NCBI GenBank assembly: GCA_024684155.1 | Contig: JAIKXK010000207.1 | Location: forward strand, 1 to 7,606 | Direction: 5' to 3' | From: Lachnospiraceae bacterium | GTDB lineage: Bacteria; Bacillota; Clostridia; Lachnospirales; Lachnospiraceae | Length of the DNA stretch: 7,606 nucleotides | Shown: one piece after another, positions 1 through 5,457 of the stretch | How the letters are laid out: each line of letters begins with the position of its first letter | How positions within the stretch are numbered: the first letter of the stretch is position 1 | Translations under genes and position numbers: made by a program | The notes under the pieces: model-generated | What the model was told of the DNA's origin: nothing | Seen by the model: the letters and a program-made list of their open reading frames with translations, nothing else | Database searches by the model: none

Positions 1-12
1 AAACGCAATAAT

Positions 13-18
13 TGTCAA
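13..18 (-). promoter_or_regulatory. Possible -35 box (TTGACA) of the next gene to the left
   Basis: The minus strand carries the exact -35 consensus TTGACA just downstream of the scpB terminator. With a 17-nt spacer the -10 box would lie beyond position 1, so it cannot be checked here. Being placed right after a terminator makes a promoter for a following minus-strand gene reasonable, but a lone hexamer in AT-rich sequence is weak evidence. Confidence 0.3.
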
Positions 19-42
19 AAATTTATCAATATTTTTTAGCAC

Positions 43-74
43 AAAAAACGCCGGTTCAAAATAACCGGCATTTT
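43..74 (-). terminator. Intrinsic terminator of the scpAB transcription unit
   Basis: On the minus strand a perfect 7-bp GC-rich stem, GCCGGTT / AACCGGC (69-63 with 56-50), closes a 6-nt loop (ATTTTG) and is followed one base later by six T residues (48-43). A U-G wobble and AAAA/UUUU pairs can extend the stem. It begins about 17 nt after the scpB stop. The plus strand also shows the stem followed by TTTT (71-74), so weak activity in the other direction is possible. Confidence 0.92.
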
Positions 75-90
75 AATATACAAATGTATT

Positions 91-663
91 CTATACCCCA
101 ACTGTCAAATGAGTTGCTTCTTCTTCCGCCGCCTGCTTAAATTCTTCAACCTGAACAGGATTTAAAGTTGGAAGTTCTTCTAAAGATGTAACACCAAAGG
201 AACGTAAAAACTGTTCCGTAGTGCCAAATAACATTGGGCGTCCGGGAGCGTCCATTCTGCCAATTTCTTCCACTAACTGAAATTCTACTAAACGGCTTAC
301 TGCGTGATCACAACTAACCCCTCGAATCTTTTCAATTTCAGCCTTTGTTACAGGCTGCTTATACGCAATAATTGATAAAGTTTCTAATAAGGTATCTGTA
401 AGGGCATATCTCTTTGGTTGCTTTGCTATTTTAATTAAATGTTCGTAAATAGACGGTGGTGTACACATTTGATAAGCACCATCTAATTTAGTAATACGCA
501 TTCCTCGATTTTCTTTTTCATAGGTTTCTGATAACTCATCTAAAATAGAAATCACTTCATCCTTTTCAATTTCAAGTGCATTTGCAATTTTTTCAGGTTC
601 CACAGAATCACCCATGGTAAATAGGATTCCCTCTACTATTGAGCAAAGTTCTTGTCTTTCCAT
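91..663 (-). CDS. scpB: Segregation and condensation protein B
   Basis: ScpB is the dimeric winged-helix (kite) subunit of Smc-ScpAB; an ScpB dimer grips the middle of ScpA. The 190-residue product has the normal length and two tandem winged-helix domains: about 1-80 (ELCSIVEGILFTMGDSVEPE, then EIEKDEVISILDELSETYE and GMRITKLDGAYQMCT) and about 88-158 (LTDTLLETLSIIAYKQPVTK, then AEIEKIRGVSCDHAVSRL, EEIGRMDAPGRPMLFGTTE and FLRSFGV). A short acidic tail follows (EEFKQAAEEEA). The ATG at 661-663 has AGGAG 6 nt upstream. It is expressed downstream of scpA, past the hairpin at 691-720, and its message ends at the strong terminator about 20 nt after the TAG stop. Nothing is missing or broken. Confidence 0.97.
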   Translation of the reverse strand: MERQELCSIVEGILFTMGDSVEPEKIANALEIEKDEVISILDELSETYEKENRGMRITKLDGAYQMCTPPSIYEHLIKIAKQPKRYALTDTLLETLSIIAYKQPVTKAEIEKIRGVSCDHAVSRLVEFQLVEEIGRMDAPGRPMLFGTTEQFLRSFGVTSLEELPTLNPVQVEEFKQAAEEEATHLTVGV

Positions 664-690
664 ATAAAACTCCTATATCTTTTTCTTACA

Positions 691-720
691 TAAAAGTACC
701 ACCGCAAGCGGTGGTGACTT
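691..720 (-). terminator. Hairpin with short U run between scpA and scpB (attenuator-like)
   Basis: Directly after the scpA stop codon the minus strand reads ACCACCGC, TT, GCGGTGGT: an 8-base perfect inverted repeat (698-715) whose practical fold is a 7-bp GC-rich stem with a C(UU)G turn. It is extended by AAGT/ACTT pairing (717-720 with 694-697) past one bulged base and followed by TTTTA (695-691). This has the shape of an intrinsic terminator, but the U run is only four bases and scpB begins 57 nt past scpA with its own AGGAG site. It may be a partial terminator, an RNA-stability hairpin or a processing site. Confidence 0.6.
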
Positions 721-1470
721 TTAAGCTGCAACCTTTGATTCAATTTGAATGTCATCAAAAATATTTTCCTGAACAATATGGATTTCTCCAGATTTCATTA
801 ATTCAAGAATAACTAAAAACGTAACAATCACTTGAACTTTAGAAGACTGTTTTTCTAAAAGTTCTCTGAAAGAAAATTTCTTATGAGATTTTGCAAACTC
901 TGTAATCTCAGTCATTTTCTCATCTACAGAAACTTCTTCTTTTTTGATTTCACCAAAGCGGGAACGAACCGGGTCCACTCTGCCTTTTTGGCGCTTTAAC
1001 ACTGACTGAAAAACGAAATTCAACTTATTTAAGGTTAAATCTGAAATTAATTCATCAACATCCACCGGTTCTTCATAAGCTAAAACTTCATCAGGAATGG
1101 TTGGCACTTTATAAAAAATCTGATTGGCATCAACCTGTCGATCACGAAGTTCATAAGCATAAGTCTTATACATCTTGTATTCAAGAAGTTGCTGTACTAA
1201 TTCAGCACGAGGATCAATTTCATCTTCTTCCTCAACTACTTCTTTTGGCAATAGCATCTTAGATTTAATATTTAAAAGTGTAGCCGCCATTACAAGAAAT
1301 TCACTCATGACATTTAAGTCCTGACGTTTCATTTCGTCAATATATTCTAAATATTGATCTGTAATTTCCACGATTGGTATATCGTAAATATTTACTTTAT
1401 TTTTTTCGATCAAATGAAGCAACAAATCCAAAGGACCTTCAAATGCTTCTAACTTGAATTTCATTTCCAT
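721..1470 (-). CDS. scpA: Segregation and condensation protein A (kleisin)
   Basis: ScpA is the kleisin subunit of the Smc-ScpAB condensin, which compacts and segregates the chromosome; its N-terminus binds the Smc neck, its C-terminus the Smc cap, and its middle an ScpB dimer. With the start at 1470 the protein has 249 residues, the usual size. The N-terminal signature FKLEAFEGPLDLLLHLIEKN (5-24) and IYDIPIVEITDQYLEYI are intact, followed by FLVMAATLLNIKSKMLLP (58-75). An acidic linker (about 78-90) and the ScpB-binding middle follow. The C-terminal winged helix contains FSFRELLE and VIVTFLVILELMKSGEIHIVQENIFDDI (213-240). The gene is preceded by its own likely promoter and followed, immediately after its TAA, by a hairpin and then scpB. 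smc is not in the window, as expected, since it usually lies elsewhere. Confidence 0.97.
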   Translation of the reverse strand: MEMKFKLEAFEGPLDLLLHLIEKNKVNIYDIPIVEITDQYLEYIDEMKRQDLNVMSEFLVMAATLLNIKSKMLLPKEVVEEEDEIDPRAELVQQLLEYKMYKTYAYELRDRQVDANQIFYKVPTIPDEVLAYEEPVDVDELISDLTLNKLNFVFQSVLKRQKGRVDPVRSRFGEIKKEEVSVDEKMTEITEFAKSHKKFSFRELLEKQSSKVQVIVTFLVILELMKSGEIHIVQENIFDDIQIESKVAA

Positions 1471-1477
1471 GGTAATA

Positions 1478-1482
1478 CTCCC
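1478..1482 (-). promoter_or_regulatory. scpA: Ribosome binding site that sets the scpA start
   Basis: GGGAG on the minus strand, 7 nt before the ATG at 1468-1470. The second ATG two codons later would be 13 nt away, too far. The frame is open for another 35 codons upstream, but that extension crosses the promoter, has no ribosome binding site and does not belong to the ScpA family. Confidence 0.75.
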
Positions 1483-1540
1483 AATATCTTGTGGTGCAAT
1501 CAAAAGAGCACCTACATTATATAGACTAATGTCCTTATGC

Positions 1541-1569
1541 ATTATAAAGGGAATCTCAAAAAAATTCAA
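1541..1569 (-). promoter_or_regulatory. Probable sigma-A promoter for scpAB
   Basis: On the minus strand, TTGAAT (1569-1564) and TATAAT (1546-1541) are separated by exactly 17 nt. The -10 box is a perfect consensus and the -35 box matches 4 of 6 positions. It lies in the only long gap of the window (1471-1611) and would start transcription near 1534, giving a leader of about 64 nt before the scpA ATG. It would let scpA and scpB be made independently of the upstream operon. A second TATAAT at 1521-1516 has no good -35 partner. Confidence 0.65.
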
Positions 1570-1611
1570 GTACAAAAATACAAGATTTAGTATTCAAAAA
1601 ATCATAAACCA

Positions 1612-2268
1612 CTATAACTTGGAATAGCCATAACCATTTACCATAGCATCCAGCGGAATTCCCTTTTTACAGAAAGGACATTCGCTTGGTGCGTATGTTG
1701 CATAGCCAGGAATATCTTCTTCATTAAACAGAGAAATAACCTGAACATTATCTACGCGATCTGTGGTACTGAAAATGGAAACAACCCCTTGTACTGTTCC
1801 TCCATAGTATTCAATACATTCAATACTACGTTTCACCGTTTCACCAGTCGTCATGGTATCCACTAACACAATGACATTTTTTCCCTGTATGGCTAGTTTT
1901 ACATTTTCACGAAACATAAATTGATGAATACTATTTTCTTCTGGTTCGACCACATAAACAGTTTCATGCATATTGTTATTGTGGAAGTCTCCCTTTTCTA
2001 ATTCTGATGCTAAAAAGCCACCTAATACAGATGTGGCATCTAAACATACAATAGTATCTACTGTTGTAATACGATGCAGCATTTTTTGTTCCAGGCTTTT
2101 AGCAGCCTCCATAGCTTCTTTGGTACGAATTTTAATTCGTGTTACATCAATATAATAATTAATGTGTGACTGGCTGGTGGCAAAATGTCCTTGCGCAGCA
2201 TTAATCGTTACGAGTCGGTCATCCTTTGCAAAAAATTTCACCATTCTGTCCTTAATTTCATTTCCCAT
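1612..2268 (-). CDS. Orotate phosphoribosyltransferase-like protein with variant PRPP loop
   Basis: A 218-residue type I phosphoribosyltransferase-like protein. Its closest recognisable relatives are clostridial proteins usually labelled orotate phosphoribosyltransferase, an enzyme that makes orotidine monophosphate from orotate and PRPP. Residues 131-144 (NVIVLVDTMTTGET) form the PRPP-binding strand and loop, followed by a helix (VKRSIECIEYYGG) and strand (VVSIFST). In canonical enzymes this loop has two adjacent acids before xxT(T/A)G; here only D137 remains and the preceding position is Val. The N-terminal part has INAAQGHFATSQSHINYYIDVT (22-43), not the usual OPRT N-terminus I know. The C-terminal CPFCKKG (197-203) has a C-x-x-C pair that could bind metal, and the protein ends NGYGYSKL. 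The ATG at 2268 has AGGAGG about 8 nt upstream. No other pyr genes are adjacent. The PRTase fold assignment is good; the substrate is uncertain, so no gene symbol is given. Confidence 0.72.
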   Translation of the reverse strand: MGNEIKDRMVKFFAKDDRLVTINAAQGHFATSQSHINYYIDVTRIKIRTKEAMEAAKSLEQKMLHRITTVDTIVCLDATSVLGGFLASELEKGDFHNNNMHETVYVVEPEENSIHQFMFRENVKLAIQGKNVIVLVDTMTTGETVKRSIECIEYYGGTVQGVVSIFSTTDRVDNVQVISLFNEEDIPGYATYAPSECPFCKKGIPLDAMVNGYGYSKL

Positions 2269-2298
2269 AGTAATACCCTCCTTGTCACTTTGTAAAAA

Positions 2299-2736
2299 CT
2301 ACTTTTTCCCCGTTGAGCCGAATCCTCCCGCTCCTCTTTCAGTGGAGTCTAATTCTTCTGCTTCCTTAAACTCTACAGATAGAAATGGCATTATCACTAG
2401 CTGAGCTATTTTTTGAAGAGGTTCCACCCTTCTTGTAATCTCACTATCATTGTGAAGAGAAACCTTAATCTCACCTCTATAATCAGAATCCACAACACCT
2501 ACACAATTTGCCGGGCGAAGTCCTTCCTTCATGGATAATCCGGAACGAGCAAAAACTCCCCCAAAATACCCTTCAGGGATTGCTGTAGCAATTCCTGTTC
2601 CGATTAAAAGTGTTTCATGCGGTTTGATTTCTACTGGCTCCGACAAATCAGCAAACAAATCATACCCTGCAGCATAAGCACTACCTCTTTCCGGAATCTT
2701 GGCAGTGTCCGTAAGTTTCTTTAATAAAACTTCCAT
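2299..2736 (-). CDS. dut: Deoxyuridine 5'-triphosphate nucleotidohydrolase (trimeric dUTPase)
   Basis: dUTPase hydrolyses dUTP to dUMP and pyrophosphate, keeping uracil out of DNA and supplying dUMP for thymidylate synthesis. The 145-residue length is standard for the homotrimeric all-beta family. All five motifs are visible: I, AAGYDLFAD (22-30); II, ARSGLSMKEG (63-72); III, GVVDSDYRGE (80-89), with D83 as the likely catalytic-water Asp and Y86 as the sugar-packing Tyr; IV, RVEPLQKIAQLVI in the second half; V, RGAGGFGSTGK at the C-terminus, the P-loop-like tail that closes over the active site. The start is fixed by AAGGAG at the plsY stop. The gene is 30 nt upstream of the phosphoribosyltransferase gene, so two pyrimidine-linked functions sit side by side. 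Trimeric dUTPases are often phage-borne, but nothing nearby is phage-like, and this looks like the housekeeping copy. Confidence 0.97.
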   Translation of the reverse strand: MEVLLKKLTDTAKIPERGSAYAAGYDLFADLSEPVEIKPHETLLIGTGIATAIPEGYFGGVFARSGLSMKEGLRPANCVGVVDSDYRGEIKVSLHNDSEITRRVEPLQKIAQLVIMPFLSVEFKEAEELDSTERGAGGFGSTGKK

Positions 2737-2742
2737 CTTTAT

Positions 2743-2748
2743 CTCCTT
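2743..2748 (-). promoter_or_regulatory. dut: Ribosome binding site that sets the dut start
   Basis: AAGGAG on the minus strand, 6 nt before the ATG at 2734-2736, overlapping the plsY TAA. It shows that the longer in-frame reading, which would add 17 residues overlapping plsY, is not used; that extension has no counterpart in the dUTPase family. Confidence 0.8.
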
Positions 2749-3406
2749 ACTTATTGGTTTTTGGATGTAATGTAAATTTATTCTCACATCCTGTTAGTAA
2801 TCTCTTAATATTGCTACGATGTTTAAAGATGGCTAATACTGCAGCTAAAACAACTAAGATAACCGCTTCACTCTTATATTCATTATAATAATCCAAGTAG
2901 CCCAGATGAGCAAATACTATTGCCAAAATAGCATATAAAACTGCTATACAAATAGAGCCAAGTGATACATATCTTGTAAAAAATACAACTAATACAAAAG
3001 TTAAAACTAAAAAAGGCAATGCTCTAGGGAAACACATAATTACCATAGCTGCACTTGTAGCAATACCCTTTCCACCTTTGCTTAACATGTAAAAAGGAAA
3101 ATCATGGCCTAATACTGCGCCAAAGCAGGCATATTCCATCAAAAGATGAATTCCATCCGCACATGCTGCGTTATTTTGAAAAATAAAATATACAATCACT
3201 GCAGCAATTACACCTTTTAACATATCTCCTATTAAGGTAAGAGCTCCTTTTGAAACCCCTAAAATTCTAAGAGTATTCGTTGTTCCAACATTTCCGCTCC
3301 CCTGTGTCGTAAGATCTACTTTTTCAATTTTTCCAATAATGAAACCTGTTAAAAATAATCCGCAAATATAGCCAATAAGCAAAGAGATTCCTCTAGCTAC
3401 CAACAT
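2747..3406 (-). CDS. plsY: Acyl-phosphate:glycerol-3-phosphate acyltransferase PlsY
   Basis: PlsY is an integral membrane enzyme that moves the acyl group from acyl-phosphate to glycerol-3-phosphate, giving lysophosphatidic acid, the first committed step of phospholipid synthesis in most Gram-positive bacteria; it works with PlsX. The 219-residue product is hydrophobic with about six to seven membrane segments, the clearest near residues 5-25, 54-76, 118-143, 146-168 and 180-195. The three cytoplasmic family motifs are all present: SGNVGTTNTLRILG (37-50), GHDFPFYMLSKGGKGIAT (100-117), and HRSNIKRLLTGCE (196-208). GTTN replaces the commoner GATN, a conservative change. The ATG has a perfect AGGAGG 8 nt upstream, within the end of der. 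The dut ribosome binding site overlaps this gene's stop codon, indicating coupling to dut. gpsA, a frequent partner making the substrate glycerol-3-phosphate, is not adjacent. Confidence 0.97.
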   Translation of the reverse strand: MLVARGISLLIGYICGLFLTGFIIGKIEKVDLTTQGSGNVGTTNTLRILGVSKGALTLIGDMLKGVIAAVIVYFIFQNNAACADGIHLLMEYACFGAVLGHDFPFYMLSKGGKGIATSAAMVIMCFPRALPFLVLTFVLVVFFTRYVSLGSICIAVLYAILAIVFAHLGYLDYYNEYKSEAVILVVLAAVLAIFKHRSNIKRLLTGCENKFTLHPKTNK

Positions 3407-3409
3407 GGG

Positions 3410-4735
3410 TTAATCCTCCTGACGCTGTCTAATAATAAATTTTAAAGAAGTTCCGGTAAATCCACCGAAGGCATCTCTAATACGATTTTCCAAATAACGC
3501 ACATAAGAAAAGTGCATTAATTCTTTATCATTTACAAATACTACAAATGTAGGAGGTTTCACCGAAACCTGAGTAACATAGAAAATCTTTAATCTTCTGC
3601 CTTTATCAGAAGGTGGTTGTTGCATAACAACCGCTTCTGCTACGATTTCATTTAAGACGCCAGTTTGAACACGCATAGTTTGATTTTCAATAACGCGGTC
3701 TACCGTCTCATATATCTTTTGCAGTCTTTGTCCTGTTAAGGCAGAAATATAAATAATCTCAGCATAAGGCATAAAGCTTAAAATCTGGCGAATCTTTTTT
3801 TCATGCTCTCTCATGGTCTTATCCGTTTTTTCCACTGCATCCCATTTATTCACAGCAACAATAATACCCTTACCTCTATCATGAGCAATTCCTGCAATTT
3901 TTGCATCCTGTTCGGTTACCCCCTCTGTAGCATCGATTACTACAATAACTACATCCGCCTTTTCTACTGCAGCAACAGCACGAATAATACTAAAGCGTTC
4001 TATTTCTTCTTTAATTTTACTCTTCCTGCGTAGACCTGCTGTATCTATAAAGATATAATCTTTTCCATGATTTTTCACCTTTGTATCTACAGCATCTCTA
4101 GTGGTACCAGCAATATCCGATACAATTAAACGGTCCTCTCCAAGTAATTTGTTCACTAAAGACGACTTGCCTACATTTGGTTTACCAACGATAGCTACCT
4201 TTGGAGTATCTTCGTCATTTGCGTTCTTTGTATTTTCTGGGAAATACTTAATGACTTCATCAAGCAAATCACCAAAGCCTAATCTGGATGAAGCAGATAC
4301 TGGCATAGGATCTCCAATGCCTAAGTTATAAAACTCATATACATCAGGCATCATCTTATCAAAGTTATCCACCTTGTTCACGCAAAGAACAACTGGCTTT
4401 CCTGAGCGACGAAGCATATCTGCCACCCGATCATCCGCATCAATCAGTCCCTGCTTTACATCTACCATAAAAATAATAACATCTGCAGTTTCAATGGCTA
4501 TCTGAGCCTGTTCCCGCATCTGAGCTAAAATAATATCTTTGGAATCTGGTTCAATACCACCAGTATCAACCAAAGTAAACTCTTTATCAAGCCAGCTTAC
4601 ATCTGCATATATACGATCTCTTGTAACACCAGGAGTATCCTTTACAATGGATATTCTCTCACCGGCAATTGCGTTGAATAATGTAGATTTTCCAACATTG
4701 GGTCGGCCAACAATAGCCACCATACATCTTGACAT
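3410..4735 (-). CDS. der: GTPase Der (EngA), ribosome biogenesis
   Basis: Der is an essential GTPase with two tandem G domains that acts in maturation of the 50S ribosomal subunit. With the ATG at 4735 the protein has 441 residues, normal for the family. First G domain: GRPNVGKS (10-17), GVTRD (36-40), DTGG (57-60), NKVD (120-123), SAS (147-149). Second G domain: GKPNVGKS (184-191), TTRD (211-214), DTAG (231-234), NKWD (296-299), SAL (331-333). The C-terminal KH-like domain runs from about 355 to the end and includes KIFYVTQV, PPTFVVFVND and the FSYVRYLENRIRDAFGF-like stretch. All nucleotide-binding motifs are intact, so the gene should be functional. plsY follows after 3 nt with its AGGAGG site inside the der 3' end. 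A der-plsY pair is common in clostridia. An upstream TTG start would add four residues; see the ribosome binding site entry. Confidence 0.98.
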   Translation of the reverse strand: MSRCMVAIVGRPNVGKSTLFNAIAGERISIVKDTPGVTRDRIYADVSWLDKEFTLVDTGGIEPDSKDIILAQMREQAQIAIETADVIIFMVDVKQGLIDADDRVADMLRRSGKPVVLCVNKVDNFDKMMPDVYEFYNLGIGDPMPVSASSRLGFGDLLDEVIKYFPENTKNANDEDTPKVAIVGKPNVGKSSLVNKLLGEDRLIVSDIAGTTRDAVDTKVKNHGKDYIFIDTAGLRRKSKIKEEIERFSIIRAVAAVEKADVVIVVIDATEGVTEQDAKIAGIAHDRGKGIIVAVNKWDAVEKTDKTMREHEKKIRQILSFMPYAEIIYISALTGQRLQKIYETVDRVIENQTMRVQTGVLNEIVAEAVVMQQPPSDKGRRLKIFYVTQVSVKPPTFVVFVNDKELMHFSYVRYLENRIRDAFGGFTGTSLKFIIRQRQED

Positions 4736-4740
4736 AATAA

Positions 4741-4745
4741 ACCTC
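4741..4745 (-). promoter_or_regulatory. der: Ribosome binding site that sets the der start
   Basis: GAGGT on the minus strand lies 5 nt before the ATG at 4733-4735. An in-frame TTG at 4745-4747, 12 nt further upstream, overlaps this site and has no ribosome binding site of its own, so the ATG is the better start. The resulting N-terminus, MSRCMVAIVGRPNVGKS, is the normal length for Der. Confidence 0.75.
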
Positions 4746-4786
4746 AATTCTAAAAATATAACAACGATTGATTTTACAATAATTTT

Positions 4787-5143
4787 TTAGCCAAAGCAAT
4801 AAGGGAAGGCATTTTTTATAATCGTAACCTCATCTCCTAAAATAGAAATCACATCAAATCTTACAGAAACATCATCACTAAAATGATGACTCATAAGATA
4901 ATAGGCTGCTGTAGAAGAAATCTTTTTTTGTTTCTTAAAATTTACAGCCTCCTGAGGCATTCCTGTCTTGGCATTCTTTCGATACTTAACCTCTGCAAAA
5001 ACTAAATACTCTTTATCTTTGGCAATAATATCTACTTCTCCTACTTTGCAATGATAGTTCATCTCCAAAATAGTATAGCCCTCTTTTTCCATTTCCTCCG
5101 CCGCTAATTTTTCATAGCAGCTCCCCTTTTTCCGATTATCCAT
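4787..5143 (-). CDS. yraN: YraN family (UPF0102) predicted PD-(D/E)XK nuclease
   Basis: A 118-residue protein of the UPF0102/YraN family, which has an archaeal Holliday junction resolvase-like PD-(D/E)XK fold; its cellular role is not settled. Length is typical. The motif order is complete: E11 in GSCYEKLAAEEME, then GYTILEMNYHCKVGEVDIIA (22-41) with D38, then LVFAEVKYR (47-55) with E51 and K53 forming the E-x-K part of the active site, then a basic helix AVNFKKQKKISSTAAYYL. The expected acidic and Lys catalytic residues are therefore all present. It starts 2 nt after the FlhB-like gene with a modest AAGAAG ribosome binding site within that gene, suggesting translational coupling. yraN is frequently a neighbour of rnhB in bacteria, which agrees with the placement here. 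A 51-nt gap, without a convincing promoter or terminator, separates it from der. Confidence 0.92.
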   Translation of the reverse strand: MDNRKKGSCYEKLAAEEMEKEGYTILEMNYHCKVGEVDIIAKDKEYLVFAEVKYRKNAKTGMPQEAVNFKKQKKISSTAAYYLMSHHFSDDVSVRFDVISILGDEVTIIKNAFPYCFG

Positions 5144-5145
5144 AA

Positions 5146-5454
5146 TTAATTCTTCTTATAGCCTGCCTGATCCAACTTTGCTTTTACCTTATCCATACCA
5201 TCTACAAACACTAAAATCTGTGCTACCACTTCATATAAATCCGGAGGAATTGCTTCTCCTATTTCCAGTTTTGAAAGAGTTTCTGCTAATTTATTATCTT
5301 TATAAAAAGGGACATTATTCTTTTTTGCCTCTTCTATAATTTTATCTGCCACATGGCCTTTTCCTGTAGCTAAAATTTTAGGTGCTACATCCCCTGGATC
5401 ATAAGCTAAGGCCACAGCGGTTTTATTTGGATCAATCTTTTTCTTTTCTTCCAT
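5146..5454 (-). CDS. Stand-alone FlhB C-terminal domain homologue (EscU/YscU/HrcU family, YlqH-type)
   Basis: A 102-residue soluble protein matching only the cytoplasmic C-terminal domain of FlhB, the export gate protein that undergoes the substrate-specificity switch. Residues 8-18 (DPNKTAVALAY) align with the FlhB segment that begins with the self-cleaving NPTH motif followed by hydrophobic AVALKY. Conserved features follow: APKILATGKGHVADKI (24-39), NNVPFYKDNKLAETL (46-60), and IGEAIPPDLYEVVAQILVFV (65-84). The transmembrane half of FlhB is absent, and NPTH reads DPNK, so the protein starts about where FlhB would be cut and cannot autocleave there. The ATG has a GAGG ribosome binding site inside the end of the FliK-like gene, 3 nt upstream, and yraN starts 2 nt after the stop, so it is tightly coupled to both. 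Homologues such as B. subtilis YlqH and Helicobacter FlhX (HP1575) are known; FlhX can stand in for the FlhB C-domain. The role here is unproven. Confidence 0.88.
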   Translation of the reverse strand: MEEKKKIDPNKTAVALAYDPGDVAPKILATGKGHVADKIIEEAKKNNVPFYKDNKLAETLSKLEIGEAIPPDLYEVVAQILVFVDGMDKVKAKLDQAGYKKN

Positions 5455-5457
5455 TTC

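Noticed and set aside
1471..1575. In-frame 35-codon N-terminal extension of scpA starting from TTG at 1575 or ATG at 1542
   Set aside because: No ribosome binding site before either codon, the segment contains the promoter -10 box, and the ScpA family begins at the FKLEAFEGPLD region just after the ATG at 1470.
1576..1595. Weak inverted repeat GAATAC / GTATTT with trailing T residues after the PRTase gene, as a terminator
   Set aside because: About six AU-rich pairs, one a wobble, with an 8-nt loop; too unstable to call an intrinsic terminator, and the T run is interrupted.
1973..2404. Plus-strand open frames opposite the PRTase and dut genes
   Set aside because: No family resemblance and no ribosome binding sites; they are complements of clearly coding minus-strand genes.
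2299..2736. dUTPase as a phage or mobile-element marker
   Set aside because: No integrase, phage structural or repeat signals nearby, and the gene is tightly packed in a housekeeping operon with similar base composition.
2737..2787. 17-residue upstream extension of dut overlapping plsY
   Set aside because: AAGGAG is correctly spaced for the ATG at 2736, and dUTPases normally start there; the extension is only the plsY 3' end read in another frame.
4736..4786. Possible promoter in the 51-nt yraN-der gap (TATATT box)
   Set aside because: No -35-like hexamer at 16-18 nt upstream of the box; the AT-rich spacer is enough to explain it.
3803..4790. Plus-strand open frames opposite der
   Set aside because: They mirror the conserved GTPase motifs on the minus strand, and no independent coding signal is seen.
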